From CAZWKX01 sp964633975 (GTDB lineage: Bacteria; Actinomycetota; Acidimicrobiia; Spongiisociales; UBA11373), in assembly GCA_964633975.1 (NCBI GenBank), contig CAZWKX010000003.1, positions 36,100-100,099 on the forward strand: DNA of 64,000 bases. Direction: 5' to 3'. The position numbers and the translations under genes are program-made. The notes under the pieces are model-generated. The model had not been told where the DNA came from and searched no databases. It saw nothing but the letters and a program-made list of their open reading frames with translations. Within the stretch, counting starts at the first letter, position 1. Each line of letters starts with the position of its first letter. Shown in pieces: positions 40,873-49,869 of the stretch.

Positions 40873-42672
40873 CTACGGAGGTTCCTCCGCCGGGCAGCTG
40901 TTGTCCCTGTGACAGCTGTGCATCTTGGTGATCTCGATGGCCCCGGTGTAGTGCCAGGTCCACATCTCCTCGGTCGTGGTGCCGTCGGGGTACGTGATGT
41001 AGCGGAAGACGTCCACCGACCAGCCGGGCGAGCCCGCCTTGAAGATCGTCACGGACGGATCGAGCGTGTCGTCGTAGTCGGTTCGTCTCGTAATGCCGGA
41101 GAAGTTGTAGCGATCGGAGAGGCCCGCCTCCACCACGATGCCGCCGTTGTCGCCGTAGATCTTCGCTGTGATCGAGGTGTCGGTGTGCGAGGTCATGATG
41201 ATCACGGCGTGCTCGGTGTTGTTGCGGAAGACCAGGTCGGGCTCGGGGTAGCCCAATGTGGCCTCACGTCCTTCGGGGTAGCGGGTGAAGTAGATGCTGT
41301 GGGGCATGTGGGCTGCATCCTCAAGCCCGGCGAAAAAGAACGCGTTGTAGAGCGTTGTGGTGAATTGGCTGGTTCCGCCGCCGATGTTGATGTCCAGGTC
41401 GCAGCACACCAGCTCCCCCTTCCAGATGGCGCCGGCGCGCACGTAGCCCTTGGCGACCGTGCGCGGTCCCACGTACTCGTTGAGCGACCAGGTCTCTCCG
41501 GGCATGACGATGGCGCCTTCGGTGGCGTCGGCGATCAGCTGGATGTTGATGACGCGGCTCTCGCAGCAGTTGTGGTAGGTGGTGAACTCGCCGATCAGCT
41601 CCTTGATTCCCAGCGCCTCGATGTCGGCGGTGGTGACCTCGGGATCGGCTCCGGGGCGGTAAGGGATCTCGCCGGTGCGGGTCACCGATAGAGCGGCAAC
41701 CGTTGCGGCGGCGGGCAGGGCCTCGGTGTCGAGCTCCAGAGCCGGGCTGCCGGGGAGGACCCTGACCACGTCGCGCAGGTCGTCGATGTACAGCTCGGCG
41801 TCCACCGGATCGGAGGCGACCGCGTCGGCGGCAGGACCGAGGTAGTCGGCGAGTTTGTCGGCGTCGAACGTGTACGTGAAGGATGGAGGGGAGGTGCCGT
41901 CGTCGCGCGCCACAATGAGGGCATCGGCGAGTACGTCCGCGGGGATGGTCAGCTCGTGCCCCTTGCGGCTGTCGATAAGGCGGATGCCGGAGGACACGAC
42001 CCACTGCGCATCGGCGACTGCCGCGTCGATGTCGGCGTCGCTCAGCGGCGGCTGGAGCGTCTGCAGCGGGAGCTCGACCGGGCTCCGCTCGGAATCGACG
42101 AGCGCCGCCAGCAAAAGCCGCATCGCCTTGTCGATGTCGATGCCGGTGCCGGCGCTGGGGTAGTGAGACACCAGCCGACCGTTCTCCACGCTGATGGACC
42201 CGGCGAAGGCGGGGTCGTCTATGCCTTCCAGCTCCCAGCCGGCGACGATCCGGCGAAGCTCGGTCTCGTTGTAGGTGAAGTGGATCTCGGCGGTCGAGTT
42301 GCCGCCACCCAGATGGCCCATCCACCAGCCGAACTGGCTGCCGAGGTTCCCTCGGCGGCCTTGTGCCAGGGCCGTCTCGGCTACGGTCCGCTCGTCGAGA
42401 TCGAAGTCGATGTCGGTCGGGTTCAGCTCGAACTCCCGGCCGTCTGCGATGGCGATCACCGGCTGCGTCAGCAGCCTCTCCTCGAGGTCGGCCAGCGCGT
42501 CGAGAGCCTCCTCGCGATTGAGGCCTCCGAGCTGGACATCTCCGGCGACGACTCGGCCGAGCACCTCGCCGCCGTTGGTGACGCGATCGAGGGCGAACAC
42601 CACCCCGACCATGACGGTCATCGAGACGACGATCAGGGCGATCACTACGAGGGTTCGTGGGATCCTGAACAT
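40873..42672 (-). CDS. VanW family protein with N-terminal membrane anchor
   Basis: The 599-residue protein has one N-terminal membrane segment (TLVVIALIVVSMTVMVGVVFAL), two copies of the peptidoglycan-binding-like region common before VanW domains (GLNREEALDALADLEERLL and the later SDADIDAAV segment), and a VanW domain at about 360-510. The VanW core is visible: TYHNCCESRVINIQLIAD, MPGETWSLNEYVGPRT, GYVRAGAIWKGEL and GGGTSQFTTTLYNAFF. These proteins are exported and associated with cell-wall metabolism; activity is not established. An extra Cys pair (CCES, VCCD) is notable. Divergent from the fetA-like gene. Confidence 0.85.
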   Translation of the reverse strand: MFRIPRTLVVIALIVVSMTVMVGVVFALDRVTNGGEVLGRVVAGDVQLGGLNREEALDALADLEERLLTQPVIAIADGREFELNPTDIDFDLDERTVAETALAQGRRGNLGSQFGWWMGHLGGGNSTAEIHFTYNETELRRIVAGWELEGIDDPAFAGSISVENGRLVSHYPSAGTGIDIDKAMRLLLAALVDSERSPVELPLQTLQPPLSDADIDAAVADAQWVVSSGIRLIDSRKGHELTIPADVLADALIVARDDGTSPPSFTYTFDADKLADYLGPAADAVASDPVDAELYIDDLRDVVRVLPGSPALELDTEALPAAATVAALSVTRTGEIPYRPGADPEVTTADIEALGIKELIGEFTTYHNCCESRVINIQLIADATEGAIVMPGETWSLNEYVGPRTVAKGYVRAGAIWKGELVCCDLDINIGGGTSQFTTTLYNAFFFAGLEDAAHMPHSIYFTRYPEGREATLGYPEPDLVFRNNTEHAVIIMTSHTDTSITAKIYGDNGGIVVEAGLSDRYNFSGITRRTDYDDTLDPSVTIFKAGSPGWSVDVFRYITYPDGTTTEEMWTWHYTGAIEITKMHSCHRDNSCPAEEPP

Positions 42673-42741
42673 GGCAGCGGCCGCAGGGATTCTAAGCGGC
42701 GACGTGGGCTGTCGCGGGTACCGCTGCTACATTCGCCTGCC

Positions 42742-43446
42742 GTGAGCGCTCCGGGCCTGTTTGAATTCGTCGACGTGGAAGTGGAGGGCTCCGACGGGCT
42801 GGTGCTCGAGGGCGTGACCGCTCGCATCGACGGCGGAGGCATCACCGCCGTCGTTGGACCCTCGGGCGCAGGGAAGTCGACTCTGCTGCGCCTCTGCAAT
42901 CGGCTGGAGGCCCCGTCGAGAGGTGCGGTCCGCTACCGAGGCTCCGACGTGTCCACGTTCGACCCCACAGACCTGCGCCGGCGCGTCGGCATGCTGGGTC
43001 AGCGGCCCATCCCGTTTCCCGGGACGGTCAGGGACAACCTGTACGCGGCCGCCGCCCAGGCGGACGACGACACCCTGGCGGAGTGCCTGGATCGGGTGCA
43101 TCTGCCGCCATCCCTCTTGGGACGTACCGCGGACGATCTGTCGGTGGGGGAGCAGCAGCGTATGTGCCTTGGCAGGGCATTATTGACCGAGCCGGAGACG
43201 CTGCTGATGGACGAGCCGACGTCGGCGCTCGACACGGAAGCCCGGTCGGCGCTGGAACGGCTCGCTCGGGAGCTGGTCGATGGGGGCGTTTCTCTGCTTT
43301 GGGTCAGTCACGACTTGGCGCAGGCGCGGCGCATGGCGACGGAGGCCCTGGTGTTGGTGTCGGGACGGGCATGGGGACCCGCACCGTTCGACGCCCTGGC
43401 CGACGCTCCCGCCGAGTTTCGGGACTTCTGGAACGGCGGGTTCTGA
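42742..43446 (+). CDS. ABC exporter ATPase, FetA-like
   Basis: A 234-residue ABC ATPase: Walker A VGPSGAGKSTLL, Q-loop MLGQRPIPFPGTVRDNL, signature LSVGEQQRMCLGRAL, Walker B TLLMDEPTSALD and switch His in LWVSHDLAQ. It overlaps by TGATG a permease of the UPF0014/FetB family, the pair that in E. coli exports iron and protects from oxidative stress. TACATT (42728-42733) ends eight bases before the GTG, so the mRNA is probably leaderless. Substrate is inferred from the partner. Confidence 0.85.
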   Translation: MSAPGLFEFVDVEVEGSDGLVLEGVTARIDGGGITAVVGPSGAGKSTLLRLCNRLEAPSRGAVRYRGSDVSTFDPTDLRRRVGMLGQRPIPFPGTVRDNLYAAAAQADDDTLAECLDRVHLPPSLLGRTADDLSVGEQQRMCLGRALLTEPETLLMDEPTSALDTEARSALERLARELVDGGVSLLWVSHDLAQARRMATEALVLVSGRAWGPAPFDALADAPAEFRDFWNGGF

Positions 43447-44234
43447 TGCCGGGGCCCGTGGGATGGATCGGCCTGGCTGTGTCCGCCGCTCTCGTGCTCG
43501 TGGCGGTCGGCGTGTCCGCCGTGCGGCGTCTCGGTCTGGAGGCCAGCATGCTCTGGTCGGCGGCTCGGGCGCTGGCTCAGCTGCTCGTGGTCGGCGGGCT
43601 CCTCGTCTACGTCATCGACCCGAAGCGTCCCATCGTGCTGTCGTGGGTCTGGGTGGTGGTCATCGTGCTCGTCGCCGCGGACACCGTGCGGAGGCGCGTC
43701 CGTGAGGCGCCGGGCGCCTTCGTCGTGGCCCTTCTCGCCTTTGGCGCCTCGGCTGTGGTGACGCTGGGAATCATCTTCGGGTGCCGGGTATTCGCGATCG
43801 AGGGCAAGACCGTGGTGCCCCTCGGAGGGATGATGGTGGGCAACTCGATGACGGCGGCCGTTCTGGTGGCCAGGCGCATCCTGGCCGAGCTGAGCGACAA
43901 GAGGCTCGAGGTCGAGGCTCGCCTGGCGCTTGGGTGGACCGCCCGGTCCGCTGCTCTGCCCTATGTGCGCGCTGCCGTCCGGGATGCCCTGGTGCCGCAG
44001 CTGGAGCGGACCAAGGCCACGGGCCTCATTTTCCTTCCCGGAGCGATGACGGGTCTGATCCTCGCCGGCGTCGACCCCGTCGACGCCGTCCTGGTTCAGA
44101 TAGTGGTCATGTACCTCATTCTGGCGTCGACGGCCACGACGACCTCGGTGGTGGCCTGGGGTGTTTCGCGCCGCTTGTTCACCTCGGACCAGCGCCTTCG
44201 GCGCCTGCCGCGAAGAGAGAGCCGGCAGCCCTAG
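43446..44234 (+). CDS. FetB-like (UPF0014) membrane permease
   Basis: The 262-residue permease has seven or so membrane segments and the family signatures RRLGLEASMLWSAARALAQLLVVG, GKTVVPLGGMMVGNSMTAAV, ALGWTARSAALPYVRAAVRDALVPQLERTKATGLIFLPGAMTGLILAG and QIVVMYLILASTATTTSVV. It works with the ATPase that it overlaps. Its TAG stop lies in a CTAG shared with the convergent bcp gene. Confidence 0.87.
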   Translation: MPGPVGWIGLAVSAALVLVAVGVSAVRRLGLEASMLWSAARALAQLLVVGGLLVYVIDPKRPIVLSWVWVVVIVLVAADTVRRRVREAPGAFVVALLAFGASAVVTLGIIFGCRVFAIEGKTVVPLGGMMVGNSMTAAVLVARRILAELSDKRLEVEARLALGWTARSAALPYVRAAVRDALVPQLERTKATGLIFLPGAMTGLILAGVDPVDAVLVQIVVMYLILASTATTTSVVAWGVSRRLFTSDQRLRRLPRRESRQP

Positions 44235-44701
44235 GCCGACCCAGCGGCGGCTACGTCCTCGAGGGTGTGTTCGACATGCCCGTCCGCCTTCACGTTGTAC
44301 CAGGCCTTCTCGATCAGGCCATCGGGCCCGATGATGAACGTGGAGCGGATGAGCCCTTTCCCACCCTTGCCCCCAGCCTTCTTGCCCCATACGCCGTAGG
44401 CCGTGGCGACCTCGTGGTCGGGGTCCGACAGCAGAGTGAAGGGGAGCGAGTGCTTGTGGCGGAAAGCGGCGAGTTGCTTCGGAGGGTCCGGGCTGATACC
44501 CACGATGTCGTAGCCGGCGGCGAGGAACGCCTCGTGGCGATCCCGGAAGTCGCAGGCCTCGGTGGTACAGCCGGGCGTGAAGGCTTTCGGGTAGAAGTAG
44601 ACGACGAGGCGTCGCCCGGCGTAGTCGTCGAGAGTCGCGTGTGCCCCGGAATCGTCGGCGAGCGAGAAGCTGGGGGCGGGGTCCCCGGGACCGAGCGTCA
44701 T
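44231..44701 (-). CDS. bcp: Thioredoxin-dependent thiol peroxidase
   Basis: A 156-residue peroxiredoxin of the Bcp/PrxQ type. The active site is YFYPKAFTPGCTTEACDFRD with peroxidatic Cys in PGCT and the resolving Cys five residues later, as in atypical two-Cys Bcp. It reduces hydroperoxides in the cytoplasm. Its start overlaps the rlmN stop by four bases, and its stop overlaps the FetB-like gene stop. Placing it beside a possible iron exporter is consistent with oxidative-stress defence. Confidence 0.93.
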   Translation of the reverse strand: MTLGPGDPAPSFSLADDSGAHATLDDYAGRRLVVYFYPKAFTPGCTTEACDFRDRHEAFLAAGYDIVGISPDPPKQLAAFRHKHSLPFTLLSDPDHEVATAYGVWGKKAGGKGGKGLIRSTFIIGPDGLIEKAWYNVKADGHVEHTLEDVAAAGSA

Positions 44702-45801
44702 GGTTCGTTTCCAGGCACGTTGGGAAGGTTACCGGCGGCCGAGCACTGTGCCGTGTCGGGTGCAAGCTCCTGGTGTGCAGTGTGCCTTCGGGCCCGCAGC
44801 TGCCCGCAGGCGGCGTCGATGTCGCCGCCGCGGTTGCGCCGCAGGGTGACGTTGGCCCCTGCGGCCCGGATCCGGGCCGCGAAAGCATGGGCCGCGTCCT
44901 GCGACGGGGCCCGAAACTGGGAGAGCGGAGAGGCGTTGAGGGGAATCACGTTGACGTGGGCCCGAAGCTCTTGGGCGATTGCGGCGAGGCCGCGGGCTTG
45001 CTCGGGGGTGTCGTTGATGTCTTTGATCAGCGCCCACTCGAGTGATACCCGCCGTCCCTTCTTTCTGCGGTATGCGGCCGCGGCGGCAACCAGATCATCG
45101 ATCGGGTAGCGCCGGTTCAGAGGCACGAGACGGCTGCGGAGGTCGTCGTCGGCGGCGTGGAGGCTGAGGGCCAGGGTGAGCGGCCAGGGTTCCTCAGCGA
45201 GGCGGAGCATACCGGGGACCACACCCACCGTGGACACTGTGATGGAACGGGCCGACATGCCCATCTCCTCGATGAGGCGGCGGATGGCCTCCCTCACCGG
45301 CTCGTAGTTGGCCAACGGCTCGCCCATGCCCATGAACACGGCGTTCGAAAGCCGGTTGGAGCAGCCCGGGAGACCGAGGGCATCGAGCCACGCCTTGGCA
45401 TAGGCGACCTGGGCGGTGATCTCACCTGCGCCGAGGTGGCGCTCGAAGCCGAACTGGCCGGTGGCGCAGAAGGTGCAGGCCAGGGCGCAGCCCGCCTGCG
45501 AGGAGATGCACAGGGTGGTCCGCGACGGGTAGCCCATCAGCACGGTCTCGATGGAGGCGCCGTCTCCGGCACGGAACAGCCACTTGACCGTTTGCCCACG
45601 GTCGGCGGTCTGCTCCTCTTCGACGGCAAAAGGCCACAGCCTGGGCTCGATGCCGGCTCGCAGCTCCTTGGGCAGGTTCGTCATGTCGGCGGCGTGAAGC
45701 ACCGGGGTGCGGTACAGCCACGCACGCAGCTGGCGGATCCGAAACGGTGGCTCTCCCGGCAACAGCGACGCCAGGTCCTCGGGCGGTGTGAGGTAGGGCA
45801 A
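44698..45801 (-). CDS. rlmN: 23S rRNA (adenine-2503-C2)-methyltransferase
   Basis: The 367-residue radical-SAM enzyme has the cluster motif SQAGCALACTFCATG (CxxxCxxC), GEITAQV, FMGMGEPLANYEPV, TVSTVGVVPGMLRLAEE and LALSLHA, and the C-terminal methyl-carrying Cys in GGDIDAACGQL. It methylates A2503 and certain tRNAs. A tail of about 30 residues follows the catalytic Cys, longer than usual. It overlaps bcp. Confidence 0.95.
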   Translation of the reverse strand: MPYLTPPEDLASLLPGEPPFRIRQLRAWLYRTPVLHAADMTNLPKELRAGIEPRLWPFAVEEEQTADRGQTVKWLFRAGDGASIETVLMGYPSRTTLCISSQAGCALACTFCATGQFGFERHLGAGEITAQVAYAKAWLDALGLPGCSNRLSNAVFMGMGEPLANYEPVREAIRRLIEEMGMSARSITVSTVGVVPGMLRLAEEPWPLTLALSLHAADDDLRSRLVPLNRRYPIDDLVAAAAAYRRKKGRRVSLEWALIKDINDTPEQARGLAAIAQELRAHVNVIPLNASPLSQFRAPSQDAAHAFAARIRAAGANVTLRRNRGGDIDAACGQLRARRHTAHQELAPDTAQCSAAGNLPNVPGNEP

Positions 45802-45808
45802 CGGGCGC

Positions 45809-46168
45809 TCAGCGCCCGGCCAGGCTGCCCGCTTGGGTCACCCAGTCCCGGGCTCGAGACTCCGGGACCTGGGCGGCCGCGGCGACATCGGCCGGGTCGG
45901 CAGCAGCGAGGGCTCCGAAGCTGGTGATTCCCGCCGCGGCCAGGCGGGCCCGATACACGGGGCCGATGCCCTTGACCACGGCCAGGTCGTCAACCGGCCG
46001 GCCGGCCGGCTTGGGGGTCTTGGATTGTGCCGGTGGTGCAGGTGGCAGCTTTGCCGGCTCCGCGGGACCAACCGGCTTGGGCGCGGCGATGCGGTTCTTG
46101 AGCACCCAGATGGCCGCGACGGCAGCACCGGCGGCGGCGAGGATGCCTGCGATGTGTGAACGTTTCAC
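45809..46168 (-). CDS. Membrane-anchored helix-hairpin-helix protein
   Basis: A 119-residue protein with an N-terminal membrane segment (HIAGILAAAGAAVAAIWVL), a Pro/Ala/Lys linker and a C-terminal HhH-type domain (DLAVVKGIGPVYRARLAAAGITSFGALAAADPADVAAAA), similar to the DUF4332 group. Such domains usually bind DNA or proteins; the anchored form suggests a scaffold. It lies seven bases upstream of rlmN on the same strand and may be co-transcribed. Confidence 0.7.
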   Translation of the reverse strand: MKRSHIAGILAAAGAAVAAIWVLKNRIAAPKPVGPAEPAKLPPAPPAQSKTPKPAGRPVDDLAVVKGIGPVYRARLAAAGITSFGALAAADPADVAAAAQVPESRARDWVTQAGSLAGR

Positions 46169-46215
46169 GTGTCCTCCGGAGCCGATTGTACCCCGCGGCC
46201 CTACTAGCTCCGGGG

Positions 46216-46833
46216 CTAGCTTCCGGGCCGGTGGATCCGCCGGTTCACCGCGTCGAGAACGGCGCGCACTGCCGCCTCGCTGTCGTCCCCGGTGCTCAGA
46301 GCCGAACCGACGCAGACTTCCTCTCCGCGGGCGCCGGTGCTCACCACGATGGCGAGTATGACGGTGCGCATGCCGATACCGGGAGCCCCGATTGCGTCGA
46401 GGGCGAGCGCGTCATCGGCGACGATCGCCTCGGTGGCGCGAAGTGCGGCCTCGCCGACGAGGCGCAAGCGCGCCGAAGGTGCCGCCGGTCCCGTTGCCGT
46501 CCCCACATACTCATCGTTGTGCCAGCGAAGGGTGACGGCGACCGTGGTGCGGGTGCCTTCAGGGATCTCGTGGACACCGATGATGACGGGGCGGTCCTCT
46601 TCGGCACGTATGAGGTCGGGTCCGATCTGGACCACCGAGATTATGCGGCGGTCGAGGTCGATGCCGAAGCGGGCCAGGGCCAGGGTCTGCACGTCGCGGA
46701 CGACCTGCTTGGCCGCTTTTTCAGGGGCGGCGAGCACGTGGACTTCGCGGATCCGGGAGCGGTCGCCACTCACGCGCACGGCGTTGACCGTGGGGAGGCG
46801 AGCGAGCGTTTCCTCCAATTCGCGGTAGTCCAT
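46216..46833 (-). CDS. Conserved-looking hypothetical protein
   Basis: A 205-residue soluble protein starting MDYRELEETLARLPTVNAVRV after GGAGG. The first 75 residues look like an alpha/beta domain (REVHVLAAPEKAAKQVVRDVQTLALARFGIDLDRRIISVVQI). Two similar beta-rich halves follow: TTVAVTLRWHNDEYVGTATG and TVILAIVVSTGARGEEVCVGSA, each followed by a helix with AALRATEAIV or AAVRAVLDAVN. The internal repeat suggests duplication. I do not recognise the family and give no function. Confidence 0.6.
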   Translation of the reverse strand: MDYRELEETLARLPTVNAVRVSGDRSRIREVHVLAAPEKAAKQVVRDVQTLALARFGIDLDRRIISVVQIGPDLIRAEEDRPVIIGVHEIPEGTRTTVAVTLRWHNDEYVGTATGPAAPSARLRLVGEAALRATEAIVADDALALDAIGAPGIGMRTVILAIVVSTGARGEEVCVGSALSTGDDSEAAVRAVLDAVNRRIHRPGS

Positions 46834-47262
46834 CCTCCGCCTCCACCGTGAGGTGACCGCCACATAGCGTAGCCAGACCAACAACGATCTGTCACACAGG
46901 CGACTTCGCCCCGACACGTTACTTCACAACCAGGTACTGTTTGCCAATCGACCCCGTGTCGAATGGGTAGCACCGGGAGGTCGCGCATCGGTGAAGACCG
47001 ACGTGCAACGTGCCGAAGAAGCACGTGCGCGGGTGACCGCCCGGGAAAGGGGCCGCCCGGGTCACTGAACGGCCAACCTTCGAATTAGCGGAGCGGAAGA
47101 CAGGCGCCGGATTAGCGCCGGTGCCGAATCCGTGAGAAGGGAAGCGGTAGGTGAGCCGGATGGTCGCATTTGCAGGAGAAACGAGACCCGGGGCGCCTAC
47201 CGGCCTCCGCATGGACTGCTGGAGGATCGGTTAGACGCCCGACCCGGGCGCCCGCTGCCCAT
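46834..47262. other. Structured intergenic region, candidate noncoding RNA
   Basis: About 430 bases between divergent genes with several strong stems: ACGTGC/GCACGT (around 47006-47026), GTGACC/GGTCAC (around 47033-47065) with CCCGGG inside, GGCGCCGG/CCGGTGCC (47103-47125), GGTAGG/CCTACC and a last GCCCG/CGGGC hairpin near 47237-47249 before the next start. The heptamer ATTAGCG occurs twice. It does not match RNase P, tmRNA, SRP, cyclic-di-GMP or cyclic-di-AMP riboswitch cores that I know. The minus-strand ORF through it looks spurious. Confidence 0.4.
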
Positions 47263-48558
47263 ATGGAGACGAGAGCACAACGTCGGACTGTGCTGGGGGT
47301 CGGCTTTGCCGGCGCCGGTGTCTGCGCGCTCGTTGGTCTGTTCCTGGTACAGGCTGTTCCCGAGCCGCTTTGGCTTTGGGCTCTGTTCGCCGTCTTTTTT
47401 GTCGCTCTCGACTATTCAGCCGTGGAGGTCAACGACCGCCTGTTCGTGTCCTCGGCGGTGATGGTTGCGTTTGCAGGAGCGGTCGTCTTTGGACGGGAGA
47501 GCGCCGTCCTCGCCGCGGTGCTCATGGTTGTGCCCTCGATTCTGCATCCTCAGGACCTGAAGCGGCGACAGTGGGCGCTGGCCCTCGCCAACTTCGGCCA
47601 GTTCGTCGTGTCGATGACACTCGCCGTCACCGTCTTCTCGCTCTTCCTGCCCGAAGGCGACATCACGCGAGGCGACCTTCCGCTGATCATCGCCGGGGCC
47701 GCTGTGGCCGCCATCGTCTACGACTGGCTCAGCTTCCGCATCGTTGCCATCGCCACCCGCGTCCTGTACCCGGAGAGGGAGGTGCGGCCCTGGACTCAGC
47801 TGCTGCCCAATCATCTCGCTCTGTCCGTGCTCGCCGTGCTCGGGGCAGTGCTCGGCGTCGCCTATCTGATCGTCGGTGCCGTCATCCTTCCGATCGGGGT
47901 CTTCTCCTTTGGCGTCGGGCAGGTCGCCTTCGCCAGCTATGCCAAGCTCAGGGAAGCGCACGAGGCGACGATTCGCGGCGTGGTCAAGGCGGTGGAGGCG
48001 CTCGACCCGTACACGCGCGGCCACAGCGAGCGGGTTGCCTACTTCATCGACATCGCCGCCGCCGAGCTCGATCTGGCTCCGGAACGGGTGCAGCGGCTGC
48101 GATGGGCGGCGCTCATCCACGGCATGGGAAGGGTGGCGGTGCCTCCAGCGCTGCTGCGTGCCGAATCGCGGCTCACCGCGGACGAGAACGCCAGGGTGGA
48201 GCGCCACATGCGTGTTGTGGAGGAGCTGCTTGCCGACGTGCAGTTCCTGGCCCCCATGGTGGAGATCGTCGCCGGTAGCCGTACGCTGGCCGAGCGTCCC
48301 GACGCAGCACTCGAGGAGAGGCTCTTCGCCGCCGCCGATAGATTCGACACCTTGACCACGGCCCGCTCGTACCGGGCTGCGGTGACCCAGGCCGAGGCGT
48401 TCGACGAGCTGCGGCAGCGAGCCGATGAATTCGGCTCCGACCTGGTCGAGGCCCTCATCGGGGCCATCACCGGACGCGGCGAGGTATACGGGTCTCCCGA
48501 TGAAGCTAGCGCAGCCGAGGTGGAACGGCTGGTGAGAGAAAGGGCGATGCGTGCCTAG
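47263..48558 (+). CDS. Membrane protein with degenerate HD domain (HG instead of HD)
   Basis: The 431-residue protein has about seven membrane segments (1-225) followed by an HD-GYP-like domain. PYTRGHSERVAYFIDIAAAELDL matches the family, but the catalytic LHDIGK is replaced by IHGMGR, so the metal-binding Asp is gone, and the HHE/DGSGYP block is missing. DRFDTLTTARSYRAAVTQAEAF is kept. It probably does not hydrolyse cyclic di-GMP and may bind it or another partner. ATG 47263 is the start; GTG of the next gene overlaps its end by eight bases. See the next entry for its complementary partner. Confidence 0.82.
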   Translation: METRAQRRTVLGVGFAGAGVCALVGLFLVQAVPEPLWLWALFAVFFVALDYSAVEVNDRLFVSSAVMVAFAGAVVFGRESAVLAAVLMVVPSILHPQDLKRRQWALALANFGQFVVSMTLAVTVFSLFLPEGDITRGDLPLIIAGAAVAAIVYDWLSFRIVAIATRVLYPEREVRPWTQLLPNHLALSVLAVLGAVLGVAYLIVGAVILPIGVFSFGVGQVAFASYAKLREAHEATIRGVVKAVEALDPYTRGHSERVAYFIDIAAAELDLAPERVQRLRWAALIHGMGRVAVPPALLRAESRLTADENARVERHMRVVEELLADVQFLAPMVEIVAGSRTLAERPDAALEERLFAAADRFDTLTTARSYRAAVTQAEAFDELRQRADEFGSDLVEALIGAITGRGEVYGSPDEASAAEVERLVRERAMRA

Positions 48559-49747
48559 CAGAACCCTGCTCCGTTTGACCGTTCTGGCCGGATTGCCGGT
48601 GGCGGGCGTTGTCGTGGCCGTGCTTCGGGACGACCTCTCTGTGGTTCTTGTCATCGCAGCGGCCTTTGCGGCCGGTCACGCCGCCGGCATGCCCAGCCGG
48701 GCGGGAAGGGTGCAGCCCTTGAGCCCTGCGGTGGCTGTGGCGGCGGCGCTGGTAACGGAGTTCGCCTGGGTGACGCTCGCCTGCTCCGGCGCGGTTGGCA
48801 TATCCGCGGGCTGGCTGATCATTCGCATTCGACAGGACGTACGTTCCGCCGACGATCTGCTCCCGGCCCAGCTCGGCGGGCTGAGCGTGTTCATCGCCGT
48901 GGCTACCGGCATACACAGCCTGGCGCCGCACACTCATGGTGCCGGCTGGGCGCACCTGTCCATGGTCTTGGCTGCGAGCATCGCCTGGTACCTGACATCG
49001 GCGGTAGTGGGGGCGCTGTCTTCGGGCATGCGCCAGCGCCTGACCCGACGGCTCGTGTTCGTCGCCGGTCTGGCCGATTGGCCGGCTCACTTTGTGCTTC
49101 TCGCCTCTGGGGCTATCTATGGGGTCACCGAGCCGGACATGGGATGGTGGGCCCTTCTACTGGCGACGGTGCCTTACGGATTCGCCCGCATCTCCCTGCG
49201 TCGTTTGGCAGTGACGGAAGAGACCTACCGCCAGACCATCCGCACCCTCGGCAGGATCCCCGAGGCTGCCGGTCTGACGCCCCCGGGCCACGGGGCCCGA
49301 GTAGCCGACGGCTCCGTTGCCATGGCAAGTGAGCTGGGATTCGGCCGCAGAGCCACGGAGCGCGTCGAGTTTGCCGCTCATCTGAACGACATCGGGCGGG
49401 TGGTGCTGGCCGACCCGGCGGTGGCCGGAGGCGGGCACACCGACCGCGACGTGGCCCAGTGGAGCTCGGCCATCATCGCCGAAGCGCCGTATCTGGAACC
49501 GGTGGCGGCGATAGTCAACGAGACGCACCGGGGCTACCGGCGCCCGGGAGAGGTTCGTGACGAGGACGTGCCCGTGGCGGCGCAGGTGGTGAAGGTCGCA
49601 GCCGCATACGACCTTGCGATCTCCGAGGGTATGGAGCCCGTCGATGCGCTCGAGGTCCTCCACCGCGGGGCCGCCTACGACTACGACCCGGTCATCGTGG
49701 CTGCTCTGCGCCGCGTGCTGCAACGACGCGGCGTGGCGGGCACATAG
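48551..49747 (+). CDS. Membrane protein with degenerate HD domain (ND instead of HD)
   Basis: The 398-residue protein has about seven hydrophobic segments (1-215), then a domain reading GHGARVADGSVAMASELGF, EFAAHLNDIGRVVLADPAV, IVNETHRGYRRPGEVRDEDVPVAAQVVKVAAAYD. This is the HD-GYP layout with the His of HD changed to Asn but the Asp kept, and with HHE replaced by ETH. The upstream gene has the opposite change. Overlap by eight bases and similar topology point to tandem duplication and a possible heterodimer. No catalysis is expected from either alone. Confidence 0.8.
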   Translation: MPSRTLLRLTVLAGLPVAGVVVAVLRDDLSVVLVIAAAFAAGHAAGMPSRAGRVQPLSPAVAVAAALVTEFAWVTLACSGAVGISAGWLIIRIRQDVRSADDLLPAQLGGLSVFIAVATGIHSLAPHTHGAGWAHLSMVLAASIAWYLTSAVVGALSSGMRQRLTRRLVFVAGLADWPAHFVLLASGAIYGVTEPDMGWWALLLATVPYGFARISLRRLAVTEETYRQTIRTLGRIPEAAGLTPPGHGARVADGSVAMASELGFGRRATERVEFAAHLNDIGRVVLADPAVAGGGHTDRDVAQWSSAIIAEAPYLEPVAAIVNETHRGYRRPGEVRDEDVPVAAQVVKVAAAYDLAISEGMEPVDALEVLHRGAAYDYDPVIVAALRRVLQRRGVAGT

Positions 49748-49869
49748 CCGAGGCCGGTATGCTCGCCGGACCAAGCCGGGAGATCCGTGCCCTGGTCGGC
49801 TACCCACATGCCATGCCCAGCTCTCGAGGCGCCACAGGCTGAAGGCAGATCGAGGCGGCACGGACGCGG

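Noticed and set aside
46919..47212. 97-codon minus-strand frame in the structured intergenic region
   Set aside because: No ribosome site, and strong RNA stems across it; composition unlike its neighbours.
46834..47262. RNase P RNA, tmRNA or cyclic-di-GMP riboswitch
   Set aside because: Searched by eye for their conserved cores on both strands and found none.
49759..49845. Short ORF after TATGCT upstream of the SLC13-type gene
   Set aside because: No ribosome site, no biased codons and no following hairpin; nothing supports translation.
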